From contig CAWJWP010000016.1 of assembly GCA_963846495.1 (NCBI GenBank), positions 596,598 through 660,597 on the forward strand: a stretch of 64,000 bases of DNA, in the 5' to 3' direction. Shown here piece by piece: positions 15,148 through 25,047 of the stretch (position 1 is its first letter; each line of letters opens with the position of its first letter). The notes under the pieces were generated by a model. It searched no databases. It saw only the letters and a program-made list of their open reading frames with translations, and was not told the origin of the DNA. This stretch comes from DASYQD01 sp963846495. GTDB lineage: Bacteria; Acidobacteriota; Thermoanaerobaculia; Multivoradales; JAIOJS01. The position numbers and the translations under genes are program-made.

Positions 15148-16523
15148 GCCTGCATCGCTGGTGCCCGCTCGGGAGGCGGCTCGGCGTCGGCGGGAGCTTG
15201 AGCGGCACGGCGACCTTCCTCGACGTCGACGCGCAGCAGGATCGCGCCGCCGACGAGGAAGAAGGCGACGATGGCGAAGATCGCCGCGCGCGAGGAGCCG
15301 GTCGCCTCGACGACGCGCCCGAACACCAGCGGACCGAGGATGCCGGCGAACTTCTCGAACACCGAGAAGAAGCCGAAGAACTCCGACGAGCGATGGGGCG
15401 GCACGAAGCTCGCGAACAGCGAACGGGACAGCGCCTGCACGCCGCCTTGCACGGTGGCCACCAGGAGCCCCATGGCGACGAACTCCTTCGGCCCGTCCAC
15501 GAAGTAGGCATAGACCGAGATGCCGACGTAGATGGCGAGGCCGACGAGCAGCGCACGCTTGGCGCCGATGCGGGCACCGAGCGCGCCGAACAGCATCGCG
15601 AAGGGCATGCCCACGAACTGCACGGCGAGGACGGTGCCGATCAACGTCCCGGTGGAGATGCCGAGATCGCTGCCGAAGGTCACCGCCATGCGCACGATGG
15701 TGCCGACGCCATCCATGTAGATGGCGACGGCGACGAGCAGCAGCAGCGCTTGGCGGTAGCGCCGAAGGTGGCGGAAGGTGTCGACGAGCGCCCGCACGGC
15801 CACTCCGGGCAGGGCGGCGAGGCGCACCGGTGCGCTCGCCCGCGGCGGCTCCGGCACCCAGCGGAAGAGAGGCAGCGAGAACAGCACCCACCAGACGGCG
15901 GTGACGACGAACATCAGCCGCATCGCGGCGTAGGTGTCGCCGAGGCCGAGCCACGCCGGCCTGGCGATCACCACCACGGCGAGCGCGAGCGCCAGGCCGC
16001 CTCCGAGATAGCCCATGGCGTAGCCGGCAGAGGAGACGCGGTCCATCTCGTCCTCGCGGCTCTCCGGGTGTGTCTCGACGACGCCGGCGCTGCCCTGCCT
16101 CACGATGTGGGGCAGCAGCGAGTCGTAAAAGACGAGGCTGCCGACGATGCCGATGTTGGCGAGCACGAAGCAGGCCGAGGCGAGCGCCCACTCGCCGCGG
16201 TCGACCAGTGCCATCGCCGCGGTCGCCGCCACGCCGAGACCGACGAAGCCGCCGAGCAGCGCCTTCTTCGCTCCCATGCGGTCGGCGGCGGCGCCGAGGA
16301 GCGGAGAAAGCAGCGCCACCGTCACCAAGGCGATGGTGGTCGCGTTGGTGTGGCGGATCGTCGCCACGCCTGCCGCCGCGCCCGCCGCCGCGTACTGGTT
16401 GAAGAAGATCGGGTAGACCGCGGTGATGACGATCGTGTAGAACGCCGAGTTCGCCCAGTCGTAGAGCGCCCAGCCGAGCAGCGGCTTGCTGCCTAAACCG
16501 ACGCGAGCGAACCAGCGGGTCAC
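15144..16523 (-). CDS. UMF1-family MFS transporter (Atg22-like)
   Basis: A 459-residue membrane protein with about twelve helices. The N-terminus GWALYDWANSAFYTIVITAV is the hallmark of the UMF1/Atg22-like MFS family, and DRVSSAGYAMGYLGGGLAL matches the central conserved loop. Substrate unknown; fungal Atg22 exports amino acids from the vacuole. Start ATG at 16523, 15 nt after the stop of the spermidine synthase-like gene; the stop overlaps the AI-2E gene start. The short C-terminal tail (AAQAPADAEPPPERAPAMQA) is likely disordered. Confidence 0.88.
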   Translation of the reverse strand: MTRWFARVGLGSKPLLGWALYDWANSAFYTIVITAVYPIFFNQYAAAGAAAGVATIRHTNATTIALVTVALLSPLLGAAADRMGAKKALLGGFVGLGVAATAAMALVDRGEWALASACFVLANIGIVGSLVFYDSLLPHIVRQGSAGVVETHPESREDEMDRVSSAGYAMGYLGGGLALALAVVVIARPAWLGLGDTYAAMRLMFVVTAVWWVLFSLPLFRWVPEPPRASAPVRLAALPGVAVRALVDTFRHLRRYRQALLLLVAVAIYMDGVGTIVRMAVTFGSDLGISTGTLIGTVLAVQFVGMPFAMLFGALGARIGAKRALLVGLAIYVGISVYAYFVDGPKEFVAMGLLVATVQGGVQALSRSLFASFVPPHRSSEFFGFFSVFEKFAGILGPLVFGRVVEATGSSRAAIFAIVAFFLVGGAILLRVDVEEGRRAAQAPADAEPPPERAPAMQA

Positions 16524-16538
16524 GAGGTCACCTGCTGT

Positions 16539-18254
16539 CTAGCGGCTCCCGCTCGCAGCAGCGCTGGGTCGTGGCTCCGCCGCCGCGCCGCCAATGGACC
16601 CGCGAGTGGCTGCGCCGCCACCCGGGACGCCGGTCCGCCGGTGCAGCTCCTCCCACCGCCGCTCCTCGAGGATCTTCATGCGGCCGATGGGCACCAGGTG
16701 CTCGACGGGCGCGAACTCGTCGCTCAACACCAGCTCGTTCGCCTGCGGCTCGACCGTGCGCTCGAGCGGCAGCATCGTCAACAGCCCCGGGTTGAAGGCG
16801 AAGCGGCGGTCGAGCTCGCGCGCCCGCGCCTGGAGGTCGGGCAGGTAGGTCTCGACGCCGGGACCGGCGACGAGCAGCACGCCGCCGGCGCCGCGGGTGG
16901 TGAAGACGCGCGTAGCAGGGAAGGCGCTGCGCACCGTGGTGTAAATGGCGCGGGAGAAGGGGTCCTCTACGCCGGCCGGCAGGTTCGAGGCGAGCACGCC
17001 GCCGGGCTCCAAGTGCTCCTTCACCTCGACCATGAACTCGCTCGTCGTCAGGTGGAACGGCACCGACATGCCGATGAAGGCGTCGCAGAGGATGAAGTCC
17101 CACTTCTCGTCCGCGTTGGCGAGGAAGCGGCGGCCGTCGTCGACGTGCACGCGCGACTTCGGCCCGTCCTGGAAGCCGAAGAAGCGGCGCGCCAGCCGCG
17201 GCACCTCGGGGTCGACGTCGACGTAATCGACCTCGAGCCCCGGCACGTGCTGCTGCAGGTAGACGCCGGCGCCGCCCGAGCCCATGCCGATGATCAGCGC
17301 CCGCTTCATCTCGGGCTGGAAGAGGGCGCCGAGCGCCACGTAGCGCGTATAGGACAGCCCCGGCTCGCCGGTGTCGCGCACGACGGCGCTGTGCAGCATG
17401 CCGTTGCTCGTCATGTAGCGGCGGTCGTCGAGCTCGCCGACGGCGAGCGTCTGGTAGGGCGTCACGCCCGAGTAGAGCATGAGCGGCGGCAGCTCTTCGC
17501 GCCCGGCCCCCTTGACGACGCTGAGCACCGCGAGCGCCGCTGCCAGCGCGTAGCTCGCCGCCTGCCGCCGCGACGGCGCGCCGAGCGCCACGATGCCGGT
17601 GAGCGTGGTGAGCCCGAGCAGCATCGCCAAGAGCGGCTGCAGCTCGAGGAAGGGGATGAGCACGAAGGTGCAGCCGAGCGTCCCCACCAGGCTCCCCGCC
17701 GTCGACAGCGCGAACAGCCGCCCGGCGGTGTCGCCGAGCTGCCGCAGGTCGCGCGCCGCGAGCCGCACGGCGTAGGGCGAGACGGTGGCGAGCAGCACGC
17801 TCGCCGGACCGAAGAGAACGGTCGAGGCGAGGAGCGTGCCCCACGCCGAGCCGTCCGTCAGCTCGCCCAGCCAAGCGACGAGCTGCTTCCCGGCGAGCAG
17901 CAGCACCGCCTGCGCCAGGGCGGCAAAGAGGATGAGCTTGCCGAGCGCGGCGAGCGAAGGCTCGCGGTCGGCGAGCTTTCCGCCCAAGCGGTAGCCCACC
18001 GCGAGCGCCGCCAGGAAGACGCTGATGATCGAGCCCCAGACGTAGACGCTGTTGCCGAACGCCGGCGCCAGCACGCGGCTGGCGATGATCTCGAGCGCCA
18101 TGATCACGGCGCCGCAGACGGCGACCACCCAGTAGAAGCGCAGCCGCGCCAGCGCCTCGCGGCGGCCGGCCGTCGCCGTCGCGCTCGCTTGACCCTCGCC
18201 GGCGCCGAGCTCGCCCGCCTCGGCGTCGGTGCGCACCAGCAGCGGCGCGCTCAA
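16539..18254 (-). CDS. Membrane-anchored spermidine synthase-like protein
   Basis: A 571-residue fusion of an N-terminal membrane domain (residues ~25-260, several helices starting FYWVVAVCGAVIMALEIIAS) and a C-terminal SAM-fold spermidine/spermine synthase-like domain (IIGMGSGGAGVYL, VDVDPEV, VHVDDGRRFL, DAFIGMSVPFHLTT). In soluble spermidine synthases this fold transfers aminopropyl groups; the function of the membrane-fused type is not established. Start taken as TTG 18254, which overlaps the acs stop (TTGA); GTG 18236 is an alternative. C-terminal ~40 residues are low-complexity. Downstream of acs and 15 nt upstream of the UMF1 transporter gene. Confidence 0.87.
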   Translation of the reverse strand: MSAPLLVRTDAEAGELGAGEGQASATATAGRREALARLRFYWVVAVCGAVIMALEIIASRVLAPAFGNSVYVWGSIISVFLAALAVGYRLGGKLADREPSLAALGKLILFAALAQAVLLLAGKQLVAWLGELTDGSAWGTLLASTVLFGPASVLLATVSPYAVRLAARDLRQLGDTAGRLFALSTAGSLVGTLGCTFVLIPFLELQPLLAMLLGLTTLTGIVALGAPSRRQAASYALAAALAVLSVVKGAGREELPPLMLYSGVTPYQTLAVGELDDRRYMTSNGMLHSAVVRDTGEPGLSYTRYVALGALFQPEMKRALIIGMGSGGAGVYLQQHVPGLEVDYVDVDPEVPRLARRFFGFQDGPKSRVHVDDGRRFLANADEKWDFILCDAFIGMSVPFHLTTSEFMVEVKEHLEPGGVLASNLPAGVEDPFSRAIYTTVRSAFPATRVFTTRGAGGVLLVAGPGVETYLPDLQARARELDRRFAFNPGLLTMLPLERTVEPQANELVLSDEFAPVEHLVPIGRMKILEERRWEELHRRTGVPGGGAATRGSIGGAAAEPRPSAAASGSR

Positions 18255-20201
18255 GCGCGCACGCTCGTCCGGTGCGCCTCGACCAGCTGCTCGACGACGG
18301 CGGGCTCGGCGAGCGTCGTGATGTCGCCCAGCTCCTCGTACTCGCCGGCGGCGATCTTGCGCAGGATGCGGCGCATGATCTTCCCCGAGCGCGTCTTCGG
18401 CAGCCCCGGCGTCACCTGGATGCGGTCGGGCGCGGCGATGGCGCCGATCGCGTGGCGCACTTGTTCTTTGAGCGCGCCGACGAGCTGCTCGGGGTCCCAT
18501 TGCTCCGCCTCGGGCTTGCAGATCACGTAGGCGTAGATGCCGGTCCCCTTGATCTCGTGCGGGAACCCTACCACCGCCGCCTCGGCGACCAGCGGATGCG
18601 ACACGAGAGCGCTCTCGATCTCGGCGGTGCCGAGGCGATGGCCGGAGACGTTGAGCACGTCGTCGACGCGGCCGGTGATCCAGTAGTAGCCGTCCTCGTC
18701 GCGCGTGCAGCCGTCGCCGGTGAAGTAGAGGCCGGGGAAGCGCGCGAAGTAGGTGTCGCGGAAGCGCTGGTGGTCGCCGTAGATCGTGCGCGCCTGCCCC
18801 GGCCACGGCCGCCGCATGCAGAGGTTCCCCTTCGCCGGGTTGCCCGCGATCTCCTTGCCCTCGTCGTCGACGAGCAGCGGCTCGACGCCGAAGAAGGGCA
18901 GCGTCGCCGAGCCCGGCTTCGGCGCGATGGCGCCCGGCAGCGGCGTGATCATGATGCCGCCGGTCTCCGTCTGCCACCAGGTGTCGACGACGGCGCAGCG
19001 CCCCTCCCCCACCACGTCGTGGTACCAGCGCCACACCTCGGGGTTGATCGGCTCGCCGACGGTGCCGAGGATGCGCAGCGTCTTGCGCGAGTGCTTCTTC
19101 ACCGGCTCGTCGCCGGCGCGCGCGATGGCGCGGATGGCGGTCGGCGCGGTGTAGAAGATGGTGACGCCGAGGTCGTCGACGAGCTGCCAGTAGCGCCCGG
19201 CGTCGGGGTAGAGCGGCGTCGACTCGAACATCACCGTCGTGGCGCCGTTGCACAGCGGTCCGTAGAGGATGTAGCTGTGCCCGGTCACCCAGCCGACGTC
19301 GGCGACGCAGGCATAGACGTCGTCGTCGTGGACGTCGAAGACGTAGCTTGTGCGTCAACGCCGCGTGCACGAGATAGCCGGCGGTCGTGTGCAGCACGCC
19401 CTTCGGCTTCCCCGTCGAGCCCGAGGTGTAGAGGACATAGAGCGGGTCCTCGGCGCTCATCCACTCGGTCGGCGCGTAGGGCCGCTCGCGCGCCACCTCG
19501 TCGGCGAGCCAGAGGTCGCGCCCGGACCGCATCGCCACCTCTTTCCCGGTGCGGCGCACGACCAGCATGTGCTCGACGAAGTCGAGGCCCTCGATGGCGG
19601 CGTCGCTCGTCTCCTTGAGCGGGATCCGCTTGCCGCCGCGCAACCCCTCGTCGGCGGTGAACAGCAGCTTGCAGCGCGCGTCGAGGATGCGGTCGCGCAG
19701 GCTCTCCGCCGAAAAGCCGGCGAACACCACCGAGTGAATGGCGCCGATGCGCGCGCAAGCGAGCATCGAGTAAGCGAGCTCGGGCACCATCGGCAGGTAG
19801 ATGGCGACGCGGTCACCCTTCTTCACCCCGAGCCGGCGGAGCACGTTGGCGACCCGCCCCACCTCGCGGTAGAGCTGCCGGTAACTGATCCGCTCGTACT
19901 CGCCCGCCTCGTCCTTCGCCCAGATGATCGCCGTCTTGTCGCCGCGCCTCGCGAGGTGCCGATCGACGCAGTTGTAGCAGGCGTTCAACCGCCCGCCGAG
20001 GAACCACCCGAAGTCCACCTCGCGGAAGTCGCCGTCGACGACGGTGTGGAACGGATGGAACCAGCTCAGCAGCTCGGCCTGCTTCCCCCAGAACCCGGCG
20101 GGATCGTCGAGCGACTCGCGATAGAGCCGCTGATACTCCTCGAACGAGCCGACGTGCGCGCGACCCGCGATGTGATCCTTGACCGGCAGTGCCTCGCTCA
20201 T
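18251..20201 (-). CDS. acs: Acetyl-CoA synthetase (one frameshift)
   Basis: About 650 residues, the normal size for AMP-forming acetyl-CoA synthetase, which activates acetate to acetyl-CoA. The N-terminal part (WFLGGRLNACYNCVDRHL, adenylate P-loop YTSGSTGKPKGVL) and the C-terminal part (WWQTETGGIMITPLPG, GRVDDVLNVSGHRLGTAEIE and the C-terminal KTRSGKIMRRILRK carrying the acetylation-regulated lysine) are clear. They are in different frames: one extra base near 19346, between THK and YVFDVHDDDVYACVADVGWV, breaks the gene. Both sides are otherwise unchanged, so a sequencing error is likely. ATG at 20201. First gene of a coupled minus-strand group; divergent from the TIR-STAND gene. Confidence 0.92.
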
Positions 20202-20303
20202 GCGGCAAGGCTAAGCGGGGCGGCGCCCGCGGCAAGGGCCGGTTGGCGAAGCGATACCATCTGTATAACAACACTCTGAGGGCCGGCAGCGAGGCGCGCG
20301 ACC

Positions 20304-23300
20304 GTGGGCATCCTGTTCATCAGCCACTCCAGCCGCAACAACGATCAGGCGATCGTGGTTCGCGATTGGCTCCGCGACCATGGCTGGCGACAGACCTTCC
20401 TTGACCTCGACCCCGAGCATGGCTTAGCGCCAGGCCAACGATGGCAGGAGGAGCTCAAGAAGGCGGGCGAGCGCTGCTCGGCGGTCGTGGTGCTGGTCTC
20501 GCCGGACTGGGTGGCGTCGAAGTGGTGCCAGGTCGAGTTCTTGCTCGCGTCCCAACTCGGAAAGCGCATCTTCGGGGTCATCATCGCCCCGACGTCTTTC
20601 GCCGACCTGCCCAGCGAGCTAGCCGCGCACTATCAGCTGGTCGACGTCTCGGACCCGACGACGAAGGCCGACGGCTACGAGCGGTTGCGATTCGGCCTGA
20701 AGCGCGCGGGCCTGGATCCCAGAGACTTCCCCTGGCCGCCACCCGATGAACCCGATCGTCCGGCCTATCGCGGCCTCAGTGCCCTCGAAGAGAAGGACGC
20801 CGGCGTCTTTTTCGGGCGGGACGCTCCGATCACCCGCGGGCTTGACGCCCTGCGCCGGCTTCGCGCCGGGGCGCCGGAGCGGATGCTGGTCATCTTGGGC
20901 GCCTCCGGTGCGGGCAAGTCGAGCTTCCTCAAAGCCGGTTTGCTGGCGCGGTTGAAGCGCGACGAAGAGAACTTCGTTGTTCTCCCAACCATGCGGCCCG
21001 AGCGCGCGGCGCTGAGCGGACCTTCGGGACTCATGCGCGTCTTGGGGGTGCCGCCAAACCCCTCCACCGAGGCGCTAGCGTCGCGCTTGGCGGAGATCCG
21101 ACGTCCGCTCCTCGAGCGCCTGCGGCGCTTTGCCACGGCAGGCGGCGAAACGTACTCGGCCGGCAGCCCGCCGACGCTGATCTTGCCCATCGATCAGGCC
21201 GAGGAGCCTCTTCGCGAGCGACAACGCGGAGAGCGCCGACGCCCTCGACCTGTTGAGCGCGGTCTTTGCGGCGGACGCCAATCTCGTCGCGGTCCTCACC
21301 ATTCGTTCCGACAGCTTTTCCCAGCTCCAGGGCGAGCCGCGGCTTGCCGAGCTGCCGCGCTTGCCGTTCGACCTGCCGCGCCTGTCACCGGGGGCCTTCA
21401 AGGAGGTGATCGAGGGACCGGGCCGGCTCGCGAGACCGGAGATCCAGGTCGAGCCGGCCCTGACCGAACGCCTGGTTTCCGAACTCGATTCCCCGGACGC
21501 CCTGCCGCTGCTGGCGTTCACGATGGAGCGACTGGTCGCCGAGTATGGTGCGGACGGCAAGCTCGAGCTTCCGGGAGTTTGTCGAGGAGCTGGGAGGGCT
21601 CCAAGGCGCCATCGACCAGGCTGTGGAGGCGGCCTTCGCGGCGGCGCGCCAAGATCCCGCACTGCCAAACAATCGGGCGGCGCTGGAAGCCCTCGCGCGG
21701 CAGGCGTTCCTTCCCTGGCTGGTGAGCGTCGCCGACGCCGACGCGCCACCCCAGCGGAGGGTGGCGGCCCTGAGCGATCTCCCGTCCGAAACGCGCGACC
21801 TGGTGGGCCACTTGGTCAGCCAGCGCCTCCTGGTTTCCGACGCGAGGGATGGCCAGACAACAGTCGAGGTTTCCCATGAAGCCGTGTTGCGCAATTGGCG
21901 CGCACTTGCAGCGTGGATCGAGGAGGAGCGCGACGCCCTGCGCACCCTCGGCGCGGTTCAGGCGGCGGCGAAGGAGTGGCGACGCCACGCCACGGCGCCC
22001 GACTCCCTGCCAGGCGAGACGTGGCTCGTGCACCGCGGCGAACGACTGGCTAACACCGAAACGCTTCTGGGGCGGCCGGACTACCGCCACCTCCTCGGCG
22101 ACGCGGGGCGTGAGTACCTCGCATCCTGCCGACGCAGCGAGGACGCGGAGCGCGCCGAAGCAGAGAAGCGCGTGGTGCGCGAGAGGAAGCATCTCGAGCG
22201 CCAACGCAAGCTGCAGCGCCGCGCCGCCTTCGCCCTGCTGCTCGTCGCGCTGGCGGTCGCCGGGTTCGCCACCTTCGCGGTACGGCAGTCGCGGGCGGCG
22301 AGTAGGCAGGTGTCCTTCGTACTGAGCGACTACGCTAACCGAGCCATCAGGGACGGAGACTTCGAGCGCGCGGCCCGTCTTGCGATCTTGGCCGCGCACG
22401 AAGGGATGCTGTCGGTCGCGGATCCTGCCGCCGCCCCGACCCTGGCCGCGTCTGCGCAGCGGTCCTCCCTGATTCTGGAGTTGCGAGGCCATGAGTGGAC
22501 CATCAATGGCCTATCGGTATCGTCCGACGGCAGGCTTCTGCTCACCTGGGGCGTGGATGGAACCTCGCGGGTATGGAATGCGAAGACGGGCGCCGCGATC
22601 GCAACCTCGACGCTCAAGGGGGAGGTCTTGGGTGCGATGTTCGACGCCTCTGGACAACGTGTCCTCTCCTGGGGCGAGGATAGAACCGCGCGGGTATGGA
22701 GCGCTACAACGGGCGCCGCGATCGCTACCTCGAGACAGGGGGATCGCATCAATGGCGCGACCTTCGACACCACAGGTAAGCGCGTGCTCTCTTGGGACCA
22801 GGCCGGAATCGTGCGGGTATGGAACGCCGCGACAGGTGCTCAGATCGCCGCCTCGGAGCACGACAGTGAGGTGAGGGGTGCGATGTTCGACGCCGGCGGC
22901 ATTCGCGTGCTCTCCTGGGGCCTGGACCGGACTGCGCGGGTTTGGGACGCCGCGACAGGCGTCGAGCTAGCCAGCTCGAAACATGGGAGCTGGGTCTCCG
23001 GCGCGAGCTTCGACGCCGCGGGCAAGCGCGTGCTCTCCTGGAGCCTGGACCGGACTGCGCGGGTTTGGGACGCCGCGACAGGCGTCGAGCTAGCCAGCTC
23101 GAAGCATGGGAGCTTGATCGGAGGTGCGAGCTTCGACGCTGCCGGCAAGCGCATGCTCTCCTGGGATTCGGACGGAATCGTGCGGGTTTGGGACGCCGTG
23201 ACGAGCGCCGAGATTGCCAGCTCGAAACATGGGAGCTGGGTCGGCGGTGCTAGCTTCGACCCCGTCGGCAAACGCGTGCTCTCCTGGAGCCACGACGGCG

Positions 23301-24964
23301 TCGCGCGGGTTTGGGATGCCGCGACGGGTGCCGAGATCGCCAGCGTAAAACACGATGCCGCTCATCGGTCGTGGCTGCTCCGCATTCGTTTGGGGAGCTG
23401 GGTTGACGGCGCGAGGTTCGACGCCGCCGGCGATCGCGTGCTCTCCTGGGGCTCGGACGGAATCGCACGGGTTTGGGATGCCGCGACGGGTGCCGAGATC
23501 GCCACTGCGAGGCACCGCGGCGCGGTCTTCGGCGCAGTGTTCGATGCAGCGGGCACGCGCATTCTTTCCTGCGGTGAAGACGGCATCGTACGGATCAATG
23601 AGGCCACCGCTCGAACTGAGGTCGCCGCCCTGAAGCATGACGGCAACCTCCGAGGTGCGACATTCGATGCCCTAGGCCAACGCGTGCTCTCCTGGAGCAA
23701 CGATGGCGTCGCGCGAGTCTGGAACGCCGCGACGGGCGCCGAGATCGCCCACTCAAGGCATGGAGCCGAGTTCGTCGGTGCGGTCTTCGACGCCGCTGGC
23801 AAACGCGTGCTCTACGTGGAGCACGAGCGAAGGCGGCAAAGCACGCGTCTGGGATGCTGCGACGGGTGCCGAAATCGCGCATGCGAACAACCAGAATGGT
23901 GTCAGGGGTGCTGCGTTTGGCACCCTGGGCGATCGCGTGCTTTCTTGGGGTGGGGACGGAACCGTGTGGATTTGGAACGCCGCGACGGGCGCCGAGATCG
24001 CCAACTTGAAGCGGCACGGCAAGGGAGCTGCTGAAGCGATCTCGATGCCGCAGGCGAGCGTGTGCTTTCCTGGGGGGAGGACGGAATCGCGCGGGTTTCG
24101 CATGCCGCGACGGGTGCCGAGATCGCCACTTCGAAGCACGACAGCGCGGTCCGCAGCGCCCTGTTCGACACCGCGGGGAACCTCGTGCTCTCCAGGAGCG
24201 CGAACGGGATGGCGCGCGTCTGGGACGCCGCTACGGGCGTCGAGGTTTCGACCCTGAAGCACCAGGGCGGAGCCAGCGGTGCGAAATTCAATCCCGCAGG
24301 CGATCGCGTGCTCACTTGGGGCAAAGACGGAGCCGTGCGACAGTGGAGCGCTGCGACAGGCGCGGAGATAACCAGCTCGAAGCATGGGAGCGGGGTCCAC
24401 GGGGCGACCTTTAACGCCGCGGGCGATCGCGTGTTCTCCTGGGGTGGGGCCGAAATCGCGTGGGTTTGGGATGCAGCGACGGGCGCCCAGATTGCCCGCT
24501 TGAAGCATTCGGACGGCGGCTTCTACGATGCGATGTTCGACACCACGGGAAGGCGCGTACTCTCCTCGAGCGGGCAATCAGACGTCAGCGTTTGGGATGC
24601 CGCGACGGGCGTCGAGATTGCCTCATTCGCGTACGAAGGCGGGTTCGGCGACCCCTGGGAACCGGGAGCGATGATCGACTCAACGGGTAAGCGCGTGCTC
24701 TCCTGGAACAAAGCGTCTCAGTGGGTGCGCGTCCATGATGTGGGTTGGTCGGTTCCCCGCCGCTCCAATCGCGAGCTGATCGCCGAGGTTTGCGCGCGAA
24801 CGCTCCGCGGCCCGGAGACCTTGCGAAGCACGCCCTTCGTCAACGGCAGCGGCAACGTCATCACCCACGATTCCGTGCGCCGCATCTCCCAGGCCGCCGA
24901 CTTCGCCCCGCTGCTGCGGGCTCGCGTTGGCGAGGATGTGTGCGCACCGGCGTCCTGGTGGTAG
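20304..24964 (+). CDS. TIR-STAND ATPase-WD40 repeat protein (four frameshifts)
   Basis: A ~1550-residue NLR-like protein. The TIR domain (residues 1-~140) starts ILFISHSSRNND and keeps the putative catalytic glutamate E78 in SKWCQVEF, so NAD+ cleavage is possible. A STAND NTPase follows (Walker A VILGASGAGKSSF; Walker B region ILPIDQAEELF across the first shift), then a membrane helix (~22215-22275), then 17-18 WD40 repeats of ~41 residues (RVWDAATG..[IL]A). Frame changes near 21208, 21570, 23815 and 24035 disrupt it as sequenced; all flanks read through cleanly. TIR-NTPase-WD40 proteins are known or suspected antiphage sensors that kill by NAD+ loss. Start GTG 20304, GAGG upstream. GC content is lower than in neighbouring genes. 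Confidence 0.87.
22480..24745 (+). repeat. Highly similar WD40 repeat array (123-nt period)
   Basis: Roughly 18 tandem copies of a 123-nt unit encode the WD40 propellers of the TIR-STAND protein. Some adjacent copies are nearly identical at DNA level: 22921-22990 and 23044-23113 differ at about one base. High internal conservation suggests recent duplication or gene conversion, as in fungal and bacterial NLRs whose repeat arrays change quickly. Confidence 0.85.
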
Positions 24965-24990
24965 GTCGGGAGGGCGGAAAACACACAAGA

Positions 24991-25015
24991 GCGGCCGGAC
25001 GCAGCGTCCGGCCGC
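24991..25015. terminator. Strong hairpin between convergent genes
   Basis: Perfect stem GCGGCCGGAC / GTCCGGCCGC with a 5-nt loop, 27 nt after the TIR gene and 33 nt from the end of the convergent peptidase gene. No T-run on either strand, so termination is only inferred from position and stability. Confidence 0.55.
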
Positions 25016-25047
25016 TTCGAGGCGAGCCCCCGACGAGCGGCTCGCTC

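Noticed and set aside
16539..20201. One 1220-residue protein fusing acetyl-CoA synthetase and spermidine synthase
   Set aside because: The fusion arises only because the acs frameshift happens to move into the frame of the next gene; the middle ~340 residues are out-of-frame Arg-rich sequence.
22480..24745. CRISPR-like or satellite repeat array
   Set aside because: The 123-nt repeats encode WD40 blades in a continuous protein; there are no spacers of constant length between short palindromic repeats.
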